A stretch of DNA of 21,003 nucleotides from a virus, in IMG/VR virus record IMGVR_UViG_3300042691_008312, positions 1-21,003 of that record; one strand, written 5' to 3'. Each line of letters begins with the position of its first letter. Within the stretch, counting starts at the first letter, position 1. Under the pieces are notes generated by a model. That model had not been told where the DNA came from. It saw only the letters and a program-made list of their open reading frames with translations, and did not search any database. A program made the position numbers and the translations under genes. Shown here one piece after another: positions 1 through 5,251 of the stretch.

Positions 1-1
1 G

Positions 2-193
2 GTCAGTGCAGAAAAGATGGCTGCGGATTTGTTGCGCGAGTTCAGGAACGGCGCGTTCGTTCAACACACCGCCCTGCGCCAATGGCAAGGGCTGACGGAT
101 GAGGAGCTTAACCAGATTTACGCCGAGCCACAGACACACGCTGGGCAGTATGCCCGCGCCATCGAAGCCAAGCTCCGGGAGAAAAACACATGA
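2..193 (+). CDS. small unknown phage protein, 5' truncated
   Basis: The frame is open from base 2, so the gene is either cut by the window edge or starts at the ATG at 17. No clear ribosome binding site precedes that ATG. The C-terminal half reads WQGLTDEEL, then YARAIEAKLREKN at the very end, and the same tail recurs in the next gene (WQGLTDDEI ... YARAIEAKL). The two are therefore tandem paralogues at their C-termini. The stop TGA overlaps the next ATG (ATGA, 190-193), indicating translational coupling. This short tail is common in phage hypothetical proteins and has no function known to me. Confidence 0.65.
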   Translation, partial: VSAEKMAADLLREFRNGAFVQHTALRQWQGLTDEELNQIYAEPQTHAGQYARAIEAKLREKNT

Positions 194-513
194 CAGACCG
201 CACGCGCCACAAAATGATGCTAGCGATGACAAAAGAACATTGGCGATCAATCGACCCGCAATGGAAAGATGATCCCGAGCTTTGTCACGCTATGGGGTAC
301 GAGGCAGGTTACAACGACGCAGTAGCTCAAAGGGTAGAGCCTCCGGCAGCGGAGAGTGGTGCAGGGTTCGAGTCCCTGCCTGCGTCACCTAAATGGCAAG
401 GGCTGACAGATGATGAGATCGTGCTGATCTGCGGTGAGTGCGCTGCGTCTCACGCTGACGATATCAGCTACGCCCGCGCCATCGAAGCTAAGCTGAAGAC
501 TAAGAACTCATGA
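190..513 (+). CDS. unknown phage protein with paralogous C-terminal tail and tRNA-like insert
   Basis: This 107-residue protein starts at an ATG overlapping the previous stop and ends in ATGA with the next gene. Residues about 70-104 (WQGLTDDEI ... YARAIEAKLK) repeat the tail of the gene before it. Residues about 43-67 are the translation of a tRNA-like sequence (316-390). The peptide VAQRVEPPAAESGAGFESLP is the kind produced when a tRNA is read as protein. The N-terminal part (about 1-42, with GYEAGYNDAV) looks like ordinary coding sequence. Either the tRNA-like DNA was inserted in frame as a linker, or the ORF runs over a degenerate tRNA by chance. Function unknown. Confidence 0.6.
   Translation: MTDRTRHKMMLAMTKEHWRSIDPQWKDDPELCHAMGYEAGYNDAVAQRVEPPAAESGAGFESLPASPKWQGLTDDEIVLICGECAASHADDISYARAIEAKLKTKNS
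316..390 (+). tRNA. tRNA-like sequence, probably degenerate
   Basis: A cloverleaf can be drawn. The acceptor stem is GACGCAG (316-322) with CTGCGTC (380-386), 7 of 7 pairs. TA follows at positions 8-9. The D arm is GCTC/GAGC (325-328, 337-340) with an 8-base loop containing GG. The T arm has the loop TTCGAGT (367-373) in a CAGGG/CCCTG stem, extendable to 6 pairs. The base after the acceptor is A, followed by CCT rather than CCA. The anticodon arm is abnormal: CTCCG/CGGAG (341-345, 350-354) leaves a loop of only 4 bases, so no anticodon can be assigned. It lies wholly inside an open reading frame. A decayed tRNA, a captured host tRNA segment, or an old attachment site are all possible; a working tRNA is unlikely. 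Confidence 0.45.
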
Positions 514-692
514 CTGACCAGCTAACCTCCGATCTAGCGATGATTGCCCGCAACGCTATAGACAAGATCATCGAACTGGAGAAAGCAAAAGCAAGCCGCA
601 CACCTTTCTGTTGGTATCACCCGGTCTCTGGTAGATATCGTATGGATGGCAAGAACCTCCCCCCTTCGTGGATTCCTCTCTATAAGGACTGA
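510..692 (+). CDS. small unknown phage protein
   Basis: This 60-residue protein begins at an ATG overlapping the preceding stop by four bases (ATGA, 510-513), so it is likely translated by coupling. The first half is predicted helical (LAMIARNAIDKIIELEKAK). The second half is rich in aromatic residues and proline (WYHPVSGRYRMDG, PPSWIPLY), suggesting a small folded unit. I do not recognise the family. Its only support is its position in the gene string, the overlap and plausible composition. Confidence 0.6.
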   Translation: MTDQLTSDLAMIARNAIDKIIELEKAKASRTPFCWYHPVSGRYRMDGKNLPPSWIPLYKD

Positions 693-694
693 CT

Positions 695-874
695 ATGTGG
701 AAGCCGACAGCAGAACTGAGACTAGTCACAAAGACTAAAGCCGAAAGGGTTGATCACAACTTCATGAACGAGCGACCGATACAAGTTCTCCAGCAGAAAT
801 GGATCAAGGAAGGGTTCCAAGATGACAAGACCTACGTCATTGAAGCCGAATGGCGTGACATACCGGAGGAATGA
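695..874 (+). CDS. small unknown phage protein (59 aa)
   Basis: The frame runs from ATG 695, two bases after the previous stop, to TGA 872-874. The stop overlaps the ATG of the next gene (ATGA, 871-874). The product begins MWKPTAELRLVTKTK and ends VIEAEWRDIPEE, with an internal segment PIQVLQQKWIKEGF. The charged N-terminus and the closing EAEWRDIP pattern resemble small phage proteins that form a single beta-rich domain, but I cannot name a family. Without this gene the string would have an unexplained 180-base hole. Coupling on both sides supports it being real. Confidence 0.6.
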   Translation: MWKPTAELRLVTKTKAERVDHNFMNERPIQVLQQKWIKEGFQDDKTYVIEAEWRDIPEE

Positions 875-1197
875 TGGATTGGTACAAGTTCAACGTAGCC
901 GAGTACCGCAGGTTTGAGCTGCCTGATGCTGAGGATCTAGCTCTCAGGCGGATGATTGATCTCTACTACCTGAGAGAAGGGCCACTCCCTCTTGATCACT
1001 GGGAGATCGAGCAGCTTGTAAAGCTCGACTGGGACTGCATAGAGCCTGTTCTGAGGGACTTTTTCTACCTCACCACTAGGGGATACGTCAACGATGCTCT
1101 ACAGAACGACGTAGAGAAGCGTCTGTCTAGAACAAAGGTGAACAAAGCATCAGGAAAGAAAGGGGGGAGGCCAAAAAAGATTGACAAAGCAAAGTAG
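871..1197 (+). CDS. DUF1376 (YdaU-like) domain protein
   Basis: The 108-residue product consists mainly of one DUF1376 domain: MDWYKFNVAEYRR, then DLALRRMIDLYYLREGPLPLD, then a WEIEQL...VLRDFF segment. The family keeps the order 'WYKF/YPxHIGDY ... YxxLLxxYYxxExPLPxD'. It is usually found at the N-terminus of phage replication-initiator-like proteins. Here the protein stops after a short basic tail (KKGGRPKKIDKAK) that could contact nucleic acid. ATG codons at 871 and 874 are both possible; 871 gives the usual ATGA overlap. The protein two steps on (1354-2094) carries a second DUF1376 domain, so the phage has tandem diverged paralogues. A role in replication initiation is inferred from family and position. 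Confidence 0.8.
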   Translation: MMDWYKFNVAEYRRFELPDAEDLALRRMIDLYYLREGPLPLDHWEIEQLVKLDWDCIEPVLRDFFYLTTRGYVNDALQNDVEKRLSRTKVNKASGKKGGRPKKIDKAK

Positions 1198-1239
1198 GGT
1201 GTTTTATCGTTGTCTCAGCGCCGTGGAAAGCGCAAAAGG

Positions 1240-1353
1240 GGCATCGCAAGCAGTCTCCAGAGGGGACGGCCTCAGATGCCGTAAAGCCACTGCAACGGTG
1301 GACAGCCCCCGGTAATTTCCACACTGGGGTCGTCCACCTCTGGAGATTGAGTT
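1240..1353 (+). promoter_or_regulatory. structured RNA leader covering the ribosome binding site of the next gene
   Basis: The 156-base gap before the GTG at 1354 folds strongly. Bases 1254-1268 (TCTCCAGAGGGGACG) pair with 1331-1346 (CGTCCACCTCTGGAGA), giving 15 pairs with a single bulged A at 1336. Between them are three short hairpins: GGC/GCC (1268-1270, 1278-1280), CCAC/GTGG (about 1287-1301) and CCCCGG/CTGGGG (1307-1312, 1324-1329). This gives a four-way-junction layout. GGCATC (1240-1245) can also pair with GATGCC (1275-1280), which would form a pseudoknot across the main helix. The only good ribosome binding site for 1354, GGAG at 1342-1345, lies inside the main helix. The simplest reading is control of translation. 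No known RNA family recognised. Confidence 0.5.
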
Positions 1354-2094
1354 GTGTTCTATTACAAGCATCACATAGGCGATTTCATCAGGGCTACATC
1401 ACGCCTGACGGACGCTCAGACGATGGCTTACTTGCGCTTGATCTGGCGGTACTACGACAAGCAGCAGCCCCTTCCTGACGACCTTGAGCTTCTTGCCTTT
1501 CAGATTGGTAGCGATCAAGAGACGGTTCGCCTGATCCTGAATTCGTACTTCCAGTTAGACGATCAAGGGGTCTGGAGGCACTCAAGGTGCGACAAAGAGA
1601 TTGAAGAGTACGAAGCAACACAAGAGAAGAAATCAAGGGCTGGCAAAGCATCTGCTGAACGGAAGAAGAACGCTAGTGAGACACCCGTTAAACGGAAGAG
1701 CAACAGGCGTTCAACACCTGTTGATCAGGTGTCCGACAGTAGTTCAACAGATGAGCAACTAACCATAAACCATAAACCAATAACCAATAACCAAATAAAA
1801 GATATACCCCCCCTACCCCCCAAGGGGGGTGCTTGCAGGTTTGATGAGTTTTGGGAGGCATATCCGAAAACAAATCGAAAGGTAGGTATGGCTGCTTGTT
1901 TGAGTGCTTGGAAAAAAAACAAACTGGATGATGATGCAGACAAGATCATGGCTCACTTGCAAGCTATTAAAAAAAGTGTGCCTTGGACAACCGGCTACGA
2001 GCCAGCGCCGTTGACTTACATCAAGCAGTATCGGTGGATGGACGGCCTGCCTGAAGCTGCTACAGACGAGTTTGGGAACCCATCATGGAGCTGA
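1354..2094 (+). CDS. replication-initiator-like protein with N-terminal DUF1376 domain
   Basis: This 246-residue protein starts at GTG 1354, 8 bases after GGAG. Residues 1-95 form a DUF1376 domain (MFYYKHHIGDFIRATSRL, then YLRLIWRYYDKQQPLPDD). Residues about 93-125 are basic and low-complexity. Residues about 163-236 match the FDEFWEAYPK ... AWKK ... WMDGL module found at the C-terminus of phage O/DnaT-like replication proteins. The arrangement suggests an origin-binding protein that recruits the helicase encoded directly downstream, which overlaps it by 10 bases. The central linker is encoded by 7-bp direct repeats followed by a GC hairpin (1763-1830), a possible origin. Assignment to a replication role rests on family knowledge and context. 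Confidence 0.85.
   Translation: MFYYKHHIGDFIRATSRLTDAQTMAYLRLIWRYYDKQQPLPDDLELLAFQIGSDQETVRLILNSYFQLDDQGVWRHSRCDKEIEEYEATQEKKSRAGKASAERKKNASETPVKRKSNRRSTPVDQVSDSSSTDEQLTINHKPITNNQIKDIPPLPPKGGACRFDEFWEAYPKTNRKVGMAACLSAWKKNKLDDDADKIMAHLQAIKKSVPWTTGYEPAPLTYIKQYRWMDGLPEAATDEFGNPSWS
1763..1830 (+). repeat. 7-bp iteron-like repeats plus GC hairpin, possible replication origin
   Basis: Five A+T-rich units begin with CC at exact 7-base spacing: CCATAAA (1763), CCATAAA (1770), CCAATAA (1777), CCAATAA (1784) and CCAAATA (1791). They are followed by a C7 run (1807-1813) and the hairpin ACCCCCC-AA-GGGGGGT (1815-1830). Because 7 is not a multiple of 3, the repeated units are read in three different frames, so the repetition is better explained at DNA level than by protein selection. 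Iterons inside the initiator gene are the known arrangement of the lambda origin. Function as an origin here is inference. Confidence 0.45.
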
Positions 2095-3026
2095 TTTACG
2101 ACATTGACGTTGAGGAGTGGTACGAGCCGAAGGAGATGTCTCGGAAGGTTCGGGATGTGATCCTCTTCCAAGCTGACTTTGAGGGGGCGATGCTGTCCCC
2201 CCAGAAGCGCGGTATCACGATGCCTTGGTCGCAAAGCTGGGATGACTTCGAGTTCCGCCCCGGAGAAGTAACGGTCTGGGCAGGTTCTAACGGCTCAGGC
2301 AAGTCAATGCTGACCACTCAAGTCGCTCTAGGGCTATGCAAGCAGAACCAGAAGGTTGTTATTGCTAGCTTTGAGATGACGCCTGTCAGAACCTTTGAGC
2401 GTATCGCCCAGCAGTTCTATCAGAAGAACTTCCGCGCTCCGCAGTTTCAGAGTCTGGAGACTTGGTTTGACAAAAACCGCATGAGGTTAGTGGATGCCCT
2501 TCACAAGAAGATGTACCTCTACGACCAACAAGGATCTACGTCTTCAAGGGAAGTGATTGCGATGTGCAGATACTCCGCGGTGGAGATTAAAGCTAATCAC
2601 ATCATTATCGATAACTTGATGAAGTGCGTTGCTGGCGAAGACGATTACAACGGCCAGAAACAGTTTGTTGATCAATTGACTTCAATTGCAAGAGACCATC
2701 AGGTTCACATTCATTTAGTTCATCACATCAGAAAAAGCGGAAGTGAAGAAGATCGTCCCAACAAAATGGACATCAAAGGATCAAGTTCTATTACAGATCA
2801 GGTCGATAACGTATTCATCGTTTGGAGAAACAGAAAGAAGGAGAACGCATTGAAAGATGGGAAACCTATTGGATCGGATGTGCCGGATATGCTTTTAATG
2901 TGTGAGAAACAAAGAAACGGTGGTGCTGAAGAACGATACAAACTCTGGTTTCATCGTGATTCACTTCAGTATCTAGAAAGTCCTGAAGCAGTACCGATGG
3001 CGTTTGATGATGCCGGGGACTTTTGA
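2085..3026 (+). CDS. DnaB/Twinkle-like replicative helicase ATPase
   Basis: The 313-residue protein has a RecA-fold ATPase core. Walker A is AGSNGSGKS (66-74). SFEM (95-98) is the segment that in DnaB-like helicases carries the catalytic glutamate. Walker B is HIIIDN (172-177, D176). A polar motif follows at HLVHHIRK (210-217), then KGSSSITDQVDNVF (231-244) with arginines 248 and 250 placed as finger residues. This is the hexameric 5'-3' helicase pattern. It lacks a primase domain and a DnaB N-terminal domain, having only about 60 residues before the core, so a separate primase or the host's would be required. ATG 2085 overlaps the initiator-like gene by 10 bases, fitting a coupled pair. Confidence 0.9.
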   Translation: MELIYDIDVEEWYEPKEMSRKVRDVILFQADFEGAMLSPQKRGITMPWSQSWDDFEFRPGEVTVWAGSNGSGKSMLTTQVALGLCKQNQKVVIASFEMTPVRTFERIAQQFYQKNFRAPQFQSLETWFDKNRMRLVDALHKKMYLYDQQGSTSSREVIAMCRYSAVEIKANHIIIDNLMKCVAGEDDYNGQKQFVDQLTSIARDHQVHIHLVHHIRKSGSEEDRPNKMDIKGSSSITDQVDNVFIVWRNRKKENALKDGKPIGSDVPDMLLMCEKQRNGGAEERYKLWFHRDSLQYLESPEAVPMAFDDAGDF

Positions 3027-3216
3027 AACTGGCGAGGACTTGTTTAGGCACCAGTGTTTAGTGAGATGGTTGATCAAGTATCGAATGCAAGACCGATCAC
3101 GAGCGCACGAGTGGCTGAACAAGTGGAACAACAACCACCCCGGATCTCGATTAGAAGCTGATACGAAAGATCAGTGGACGAAAGGTAACCGCGGGGAATA
3201 CGGAGATTGGCGATGA
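3007..3216 (+). CDS. small unknown phage protein
   Basis: The product is about 69 residues. ATG codons at 3007 and 3010 (and TTG at 3004) are possible starts, all overlapping the helicase C-terminus. I chose 3007. The core RHQCLVRWLIKYRM...RAHEWLNKW is helical and amphipathic and resembles short phage proteins in which a conserved Cys-x-x-Arg-Trp helix is followed by a charged helix. The last residues (NRGEYGDW) are polar. The stop overlaps the next ATG by four bases. No function can be assigned; the position between helicase and RusA suggests a replication accessory. Confidence 0.7.
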   Translation: MMPGTFETGEDLFRHQCLVRWLIKYRMQDRSRAHEWLNKWNNNHPGSRLEADTKDQWTKGNRGEYGDWR

Positions 3217-3500
3217 GCAAGGTTGATTTGACGGACTTTCAGAAACGCTTCCTGTTGGGTGCCGGAGCGCAGCAGACGCTGTACACCGAGAAGGAGTTCG
3301 CTGAAGCTGTAGCGCAGGCCAAGGCCGAGATCATGGCGATAGCTATCCAGACCTCAAAGCAGGCCCTGCTGATCGAGCGTGATGAGTGCGCTCACTTGGC
3401 GGAAGATGCCGCGACCTACGAGGATGACCCAGCCGTCAAGCAGGCGTTCATGGTGCTTGCCGAGCGCATTCGCAACCGTATCCCGAGCCAGCGTCAATGA
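3213..3500 (+). CDS. small unknown phage protein
   Basis: The start is ATG 3213, which forms ATGA with the previous stop and lies 7 bases after GGAG (3202-3205). An in-frame TTG at 3207 sits too close to that site. The protein (95 aa, MSKVDLTDFQKRFLLGAG...) is almost entirely helical. A TEKEFAEAVAQAKAEIMAIAI helix precedes a C-terminal helix with PAVKQAFMVLAERIRNRIP. That second part resembles a short tail common in phage proteins ('...CAxxAExxxxxD...IAxxIRxxIP'). It ends in an ATGA overlap with rusA. No enzymatic motif is visible. Confidence 0.75.
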   Translation: MSKVDLTDFQKRFLLGAGAQQTLYTEKEFAEAVAQAKAEIMAIAIQTSKQALLIERDECAHLAEDAATYEDDPAVKQAFMVLAERIRNRIPSQRQ

Positions 3501-3886
3501 TCACGTTACCTTGGCCCCCTTCGGTGAATCAGATGTGGAGGATGTTCCGCAATCGGTTGATTATTTCTAAGGTCGGCAGGGAGTATCGAAAAGCGGTAGC
3601 GGAGCAGATACAGATTCAGGATGCAGCAAAAGAATTGAAAGGCGCGTTAAGAGTTTCAATCGTTGCATACAGACCTGATAACAGAAAACGCGACCTCGAT
3701 AATCTTTACAAGGGAGTTTTGGACAGTCTCACTCATGCAAAAGTTTGGGAGGATGATTCACAGATTGTAGATTTAAGAATCTGCTGGGGTGAATCAATTG
3801 GCGGGTATTTGAAAGTAGAGGTTGAAGTTGTTGACGACCCAAGAGCAGGACGAAGTAATCAAGTTCGTAAAGAAGATAATCCGTAA
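3497..3886 (+). CDS. rusA: RusA-family Holliday junction resolvase
   Basis: This 129-residue protein starts at an ATG overlapping the previous stop. It matches RusA along its length: the N-terminal ITLPWPPSVNQMWR, then the catalytic segment RDLDNLYKGVLDSL (65-78), then WEDDSQIVDL (84-93). Residues D66, D68, K72 and D87 correspond to the essential D70, D72, K76 and D91 of the Escherichia coli enzyme. RusA dimers cut four-way DNA junctions, so it likely resolves recombination or replication intermediates before packaging. Length agrees with the family (about 120). Its last 56 bases overlap a small gene read in another frame (3831-4001). Confidence 0.95.
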   Translation: MITLPWPPSVNQMWRMFRNRLIISKVGREYRKAVAEQIQIQDAAKELKGALRVSIVAYRPDNRKRDLDNLYKGVLDSLTHAKVWEDDSQIVDLRICWGESIGGYLKVEVEVVDDPRAGRSNQVRKEDNP

Positions 3887-4001
3887 TGACAGAAACCGGA
3901 GATCACGACTAGCGAAATATTTGATATCAGAGAAAGCGGCGAGAGAAGGCGAAAAGAAAGACTACGAAGAACTGAGATATGTTCTGAAGGATTTAGGATG
4001 A
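3831..4001 (+). CDS. small basic unknown protein, TTG start, overlapping rusA
   Basis: The frame is open from 3819 to TGA 3999-4001. The best start is TTG 3831, with AGAGG (3817-3821) 9 bases upstream. TTG 3822 and 3828 are alternatives. The 56-residue product starts TTQEQDEVIKFVKKIIRND and continues with a very charged helical stretch (LAKYLISEKAAREGEKKDYEE). It fills the otherwise empty 111 bases between rusA and the next gene, and its stop forms ATGA with ATG 3998, the same coupling seen throughout this block. Unknown function; a small nucleic-acid-binding or accessory helix is possible from the charge. Confidence 0.55.
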   Translation: MTTQEQDEVIKFVKKIIRNDRNRRSRLAKYLISEKAAREGEKKDYEELRYVLKDLG

Positions 4002-4330
4002 GCGACCCACACAAAGCTGTTGACTTCATCATTGCGAACTCAAGAAAGTACGCACAGGCAAAAGCGCATAGGATTTTTCTTGAAGAATTTCGCAAGAGTA
4101 AGAAAGCTCTGCTGATGAAAGACGCCCTAGCTAGGGGGTATGAGGCTGTGAACGCTCAGGAGAGGGAAGCGTACAGCGATCAGAACTACTTGGAGATCCT
4201 TGCCGGGATCAAAGAGGCGACCGCGGAGGAAGAGGAGCTGAGGTGGCTTCTCGAAGCAGCGAGGATGCGCTGTGACATCTGGAGGACAGAACAAGCGAAC
4301 CAGAGGTTGCAGGGAGCTGTAACCCTGTGA
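3998..4330 (+). CDS. unknown phage protein, helical
   Basis: This 110-residue protein starts at ATG 3998 in an ATGA overlap. It is predicted to be nearly all helix. The first region, KAVDFIIANSRKYAQAKAHRIFLEEFRKSKKALLM, is basic. The second ends in EELRWLLEAARMRCDIWRTEQ. The closing pattern 'WLLxAAxxRxxIWRxxQAN' is one I associate with small phage proteins lying beside recombination nucleases. I know of no tested function. The stop overlaps the GTG start of the PD-(D/E)XK-like gene by four bases (GTGA), so the two are probably made together. Confidence 0.75.
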   Translation: MSDPHKAVDFIIANSRKYAQAKAHRIFLEEFRKSKKALLMKDALARGYEAVNAQEREAYSDQNYLEILAGIKEATAEEEELRWLLEAARMRCDIWRTEQANQRLQGAVTL

Positions 4331-4743
4331 GGCCGATGTACGAGAACGAAGCCAGCCTGAAAGCTGAGAGGGAGGTAGCCCAGCAGCTAGAGAAACGGTG
4401 GCGATGCAAGCTCATGAAGCTTCCGATCTCGTACCGAGCGGATTACCTAGCGATCAGAGAGAAGCCTGTGGCGGTGATTGAGATTAAATGCAGGGGCCGG
4501 AAGTACCCGAAGATGTTCTTGTCCCTGCATAAGTTCTTAGAAGCTAGGGGGCTAGCTAGATCCCTATCTACTGATCGTGAAGTGCCGTTTATCCTTGTGT
4601 ATGGCTTCCCTGAAGGCATCTGGTGGGGCAACGTCACGAACTATCCGCTAGACATCGAGGTAGGGGGGAGAACAGACCGCGGTGACTGGCAAGACACGGA
4701 GCCGATGCAGATGTTCGACCTAGCGGGTTTTAAGAAACTGTGA
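4327..4743 (+). CDS. probable PD-(D/E)XK nuclease
   Basis: The 138-residue product starts at GTG 4327 (GTGA overlap). ATG 4336 is a possible later start, but the GGGAG upstream is better placed for 4327. After an N-terminal helix (EASLKAEREVAQQLEKRW) comes ADYLAIREKPVAVIEIKCR (38-56). D39, E52 and K54 have the spacing and strand context of the PD-(D/E)XK catalytic core, followed by a helix after KMFLSLHKFLEARGLA. This is the layout of small phage restriction-endonuclease-like or VRR-type enzymes that cut branched or single-stranded DNA. Substrate is unknown. RusA upstream and Ref downstream make a three-nuclease recombination cluster. Confidence 0.65.
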   Translation: MRPMYENEASLKAEREVAQQLEKRWRCKLMKLPISYRADYLAIREKPVAVIEIKCRGRKYPKMFLSLHKFLEARGLARSLSTDREVPFILVYGFPEGIWWGNVTNYPLDIEVGGRTDRGDWQDTEPMQMFDLAGFKKL

Positions 4744-5036
4744 ACAACAAGCTGACAGCAAAAGAGCGGGCATACCTCCAGAGAGTCAAAGAGCTGCCCT
4801 GCTCAGTCTGTGACGCCCCCGGCCCGAGCGAAGCCCACCACATCAAGCAGCACCGTCAGTACACCTGCATAGCTCTGTGCGTTGACTGTCATCGAGGCCC
4901 GGTGATGGGCTGGCACGGCCAGAAGCGGATGTGGGCGATTAAGAAGATGGATGAGCTGGATGCGCTAAACGTCACCATCCAAAGAATCACGGATGCCTCG
5001 CCAAGCCCTTTTAACGGGCCTACAAGCGATTTTTAG
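4740..5036 (+). CDS. Ref-like HNH-type recombination nuclease
   Basis: The 98-residue protein starts at GTG 4740 (GTGA overlap). It begins LTAKERAYLQRVKELPCSVC and has metal-binding pairs C21-x2-C24 and C47-x2-C50 with H51. H33 and H34 (EAHHI) and H59 (GWHGQ) complete the set. This arrangement matches the Ref family of phage P1-type recombination enhancers, which are RecA-dependent HNH-like nucleases acting at displaced loops. It is shorter than P1 Ref because it lacks the basic N-terminal extension, as usual for these compact relatives. It ends the replication and recombination block; 215 bases of regulatory DNA follow. Confidence 0.85.
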   Translation: MNNKLTAKERAYLQRVKELPCSVCDAPGPSEAHHIKQHRQYTCIALCVDCHRGPVMGWHGQKRMWAIKKMDELDALNVTIQRITDASPSPFNGPTSDF

Positions 5037-5041
5037 ATGGC

Positions 5042-5066
5042 GGTTGGTATCAGGAGCCCAACCCTT
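5042..5066 (+). terminator. weak hairpin after the recombination block
   Basis: GGTTGG (5042-5047) pairs perfectly with CCAACC (5058-5063) around a 10-base loop, right after the stop at 5036. The bases that follow are only CTTTC, so intrinsic termination would be weak. It may act as an mRNA 3' end barrier or a pause. Confidence 0.3.
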
Positions 5067-5103
5067 TCAAAAAAACGCCTCAAATCACACCGCAGTCGGT
5101 TGT

Positions 5104-5115
5104 GAAGAATTCTTC
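5104..5115. promoter_or_regulatory. 12-bp perfect palindrome, possible operator
   Basis: GAAGAATTCTTC is a perfect 12-bp palindrome in the 215-base gene-free stretch, nested in a looser inverted repeat TGTGAA (5101-5106) / TTCACA (5126-5131). It lies about 60 bases upstream of the -35 element of the promoter at 5173. Dimeric repressors commonly bind such sites. No other copy was noticed, so this is suggestive only. Confidence 0.3.
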
Positions 5116-5172
5116 CGGCTAATTTTTCACACAAAAAATGGAACGCTTAGGGTTTCCCCTACTAAAAAAGGC

Positions 5173-5207
5173 TTGCACAGCCTAGAAATCTACTTTACAG
5201 TTACACC
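5173..5207 (+). promoter_or_regulatory. promoter cassette copy 1
   Basis: TTGCAC (5173-5178), 17 bases, then TACAGT (5196-5201), continuing TACACC. The stretch TTTACAGTTACAYC recurs at 5849-5861, and TATAGTTACACC recurs at 6329-6340, each ahead of a gene. Downstream, the leader carries ACAGCGA twice (5234-5240 and 5244-5250), just before ATG 5252. The three-fold repetition of both -10 region and leader supports a shared phage promoter better than the hexamers alone would. Confidence 0.6.
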
Positions 5208-5251
5208 TATCGCATCAATACCTGATGTGAACAACAGCGACGGACAGCGAA

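Noticed and set aside
3207-3212. TTG 3207 as start of the 3213-3500 gene
   Set aside because: It is one base from the ribosome binding site, while ATG 3213 has 7 bases spacing and the usual ATGA overlap.
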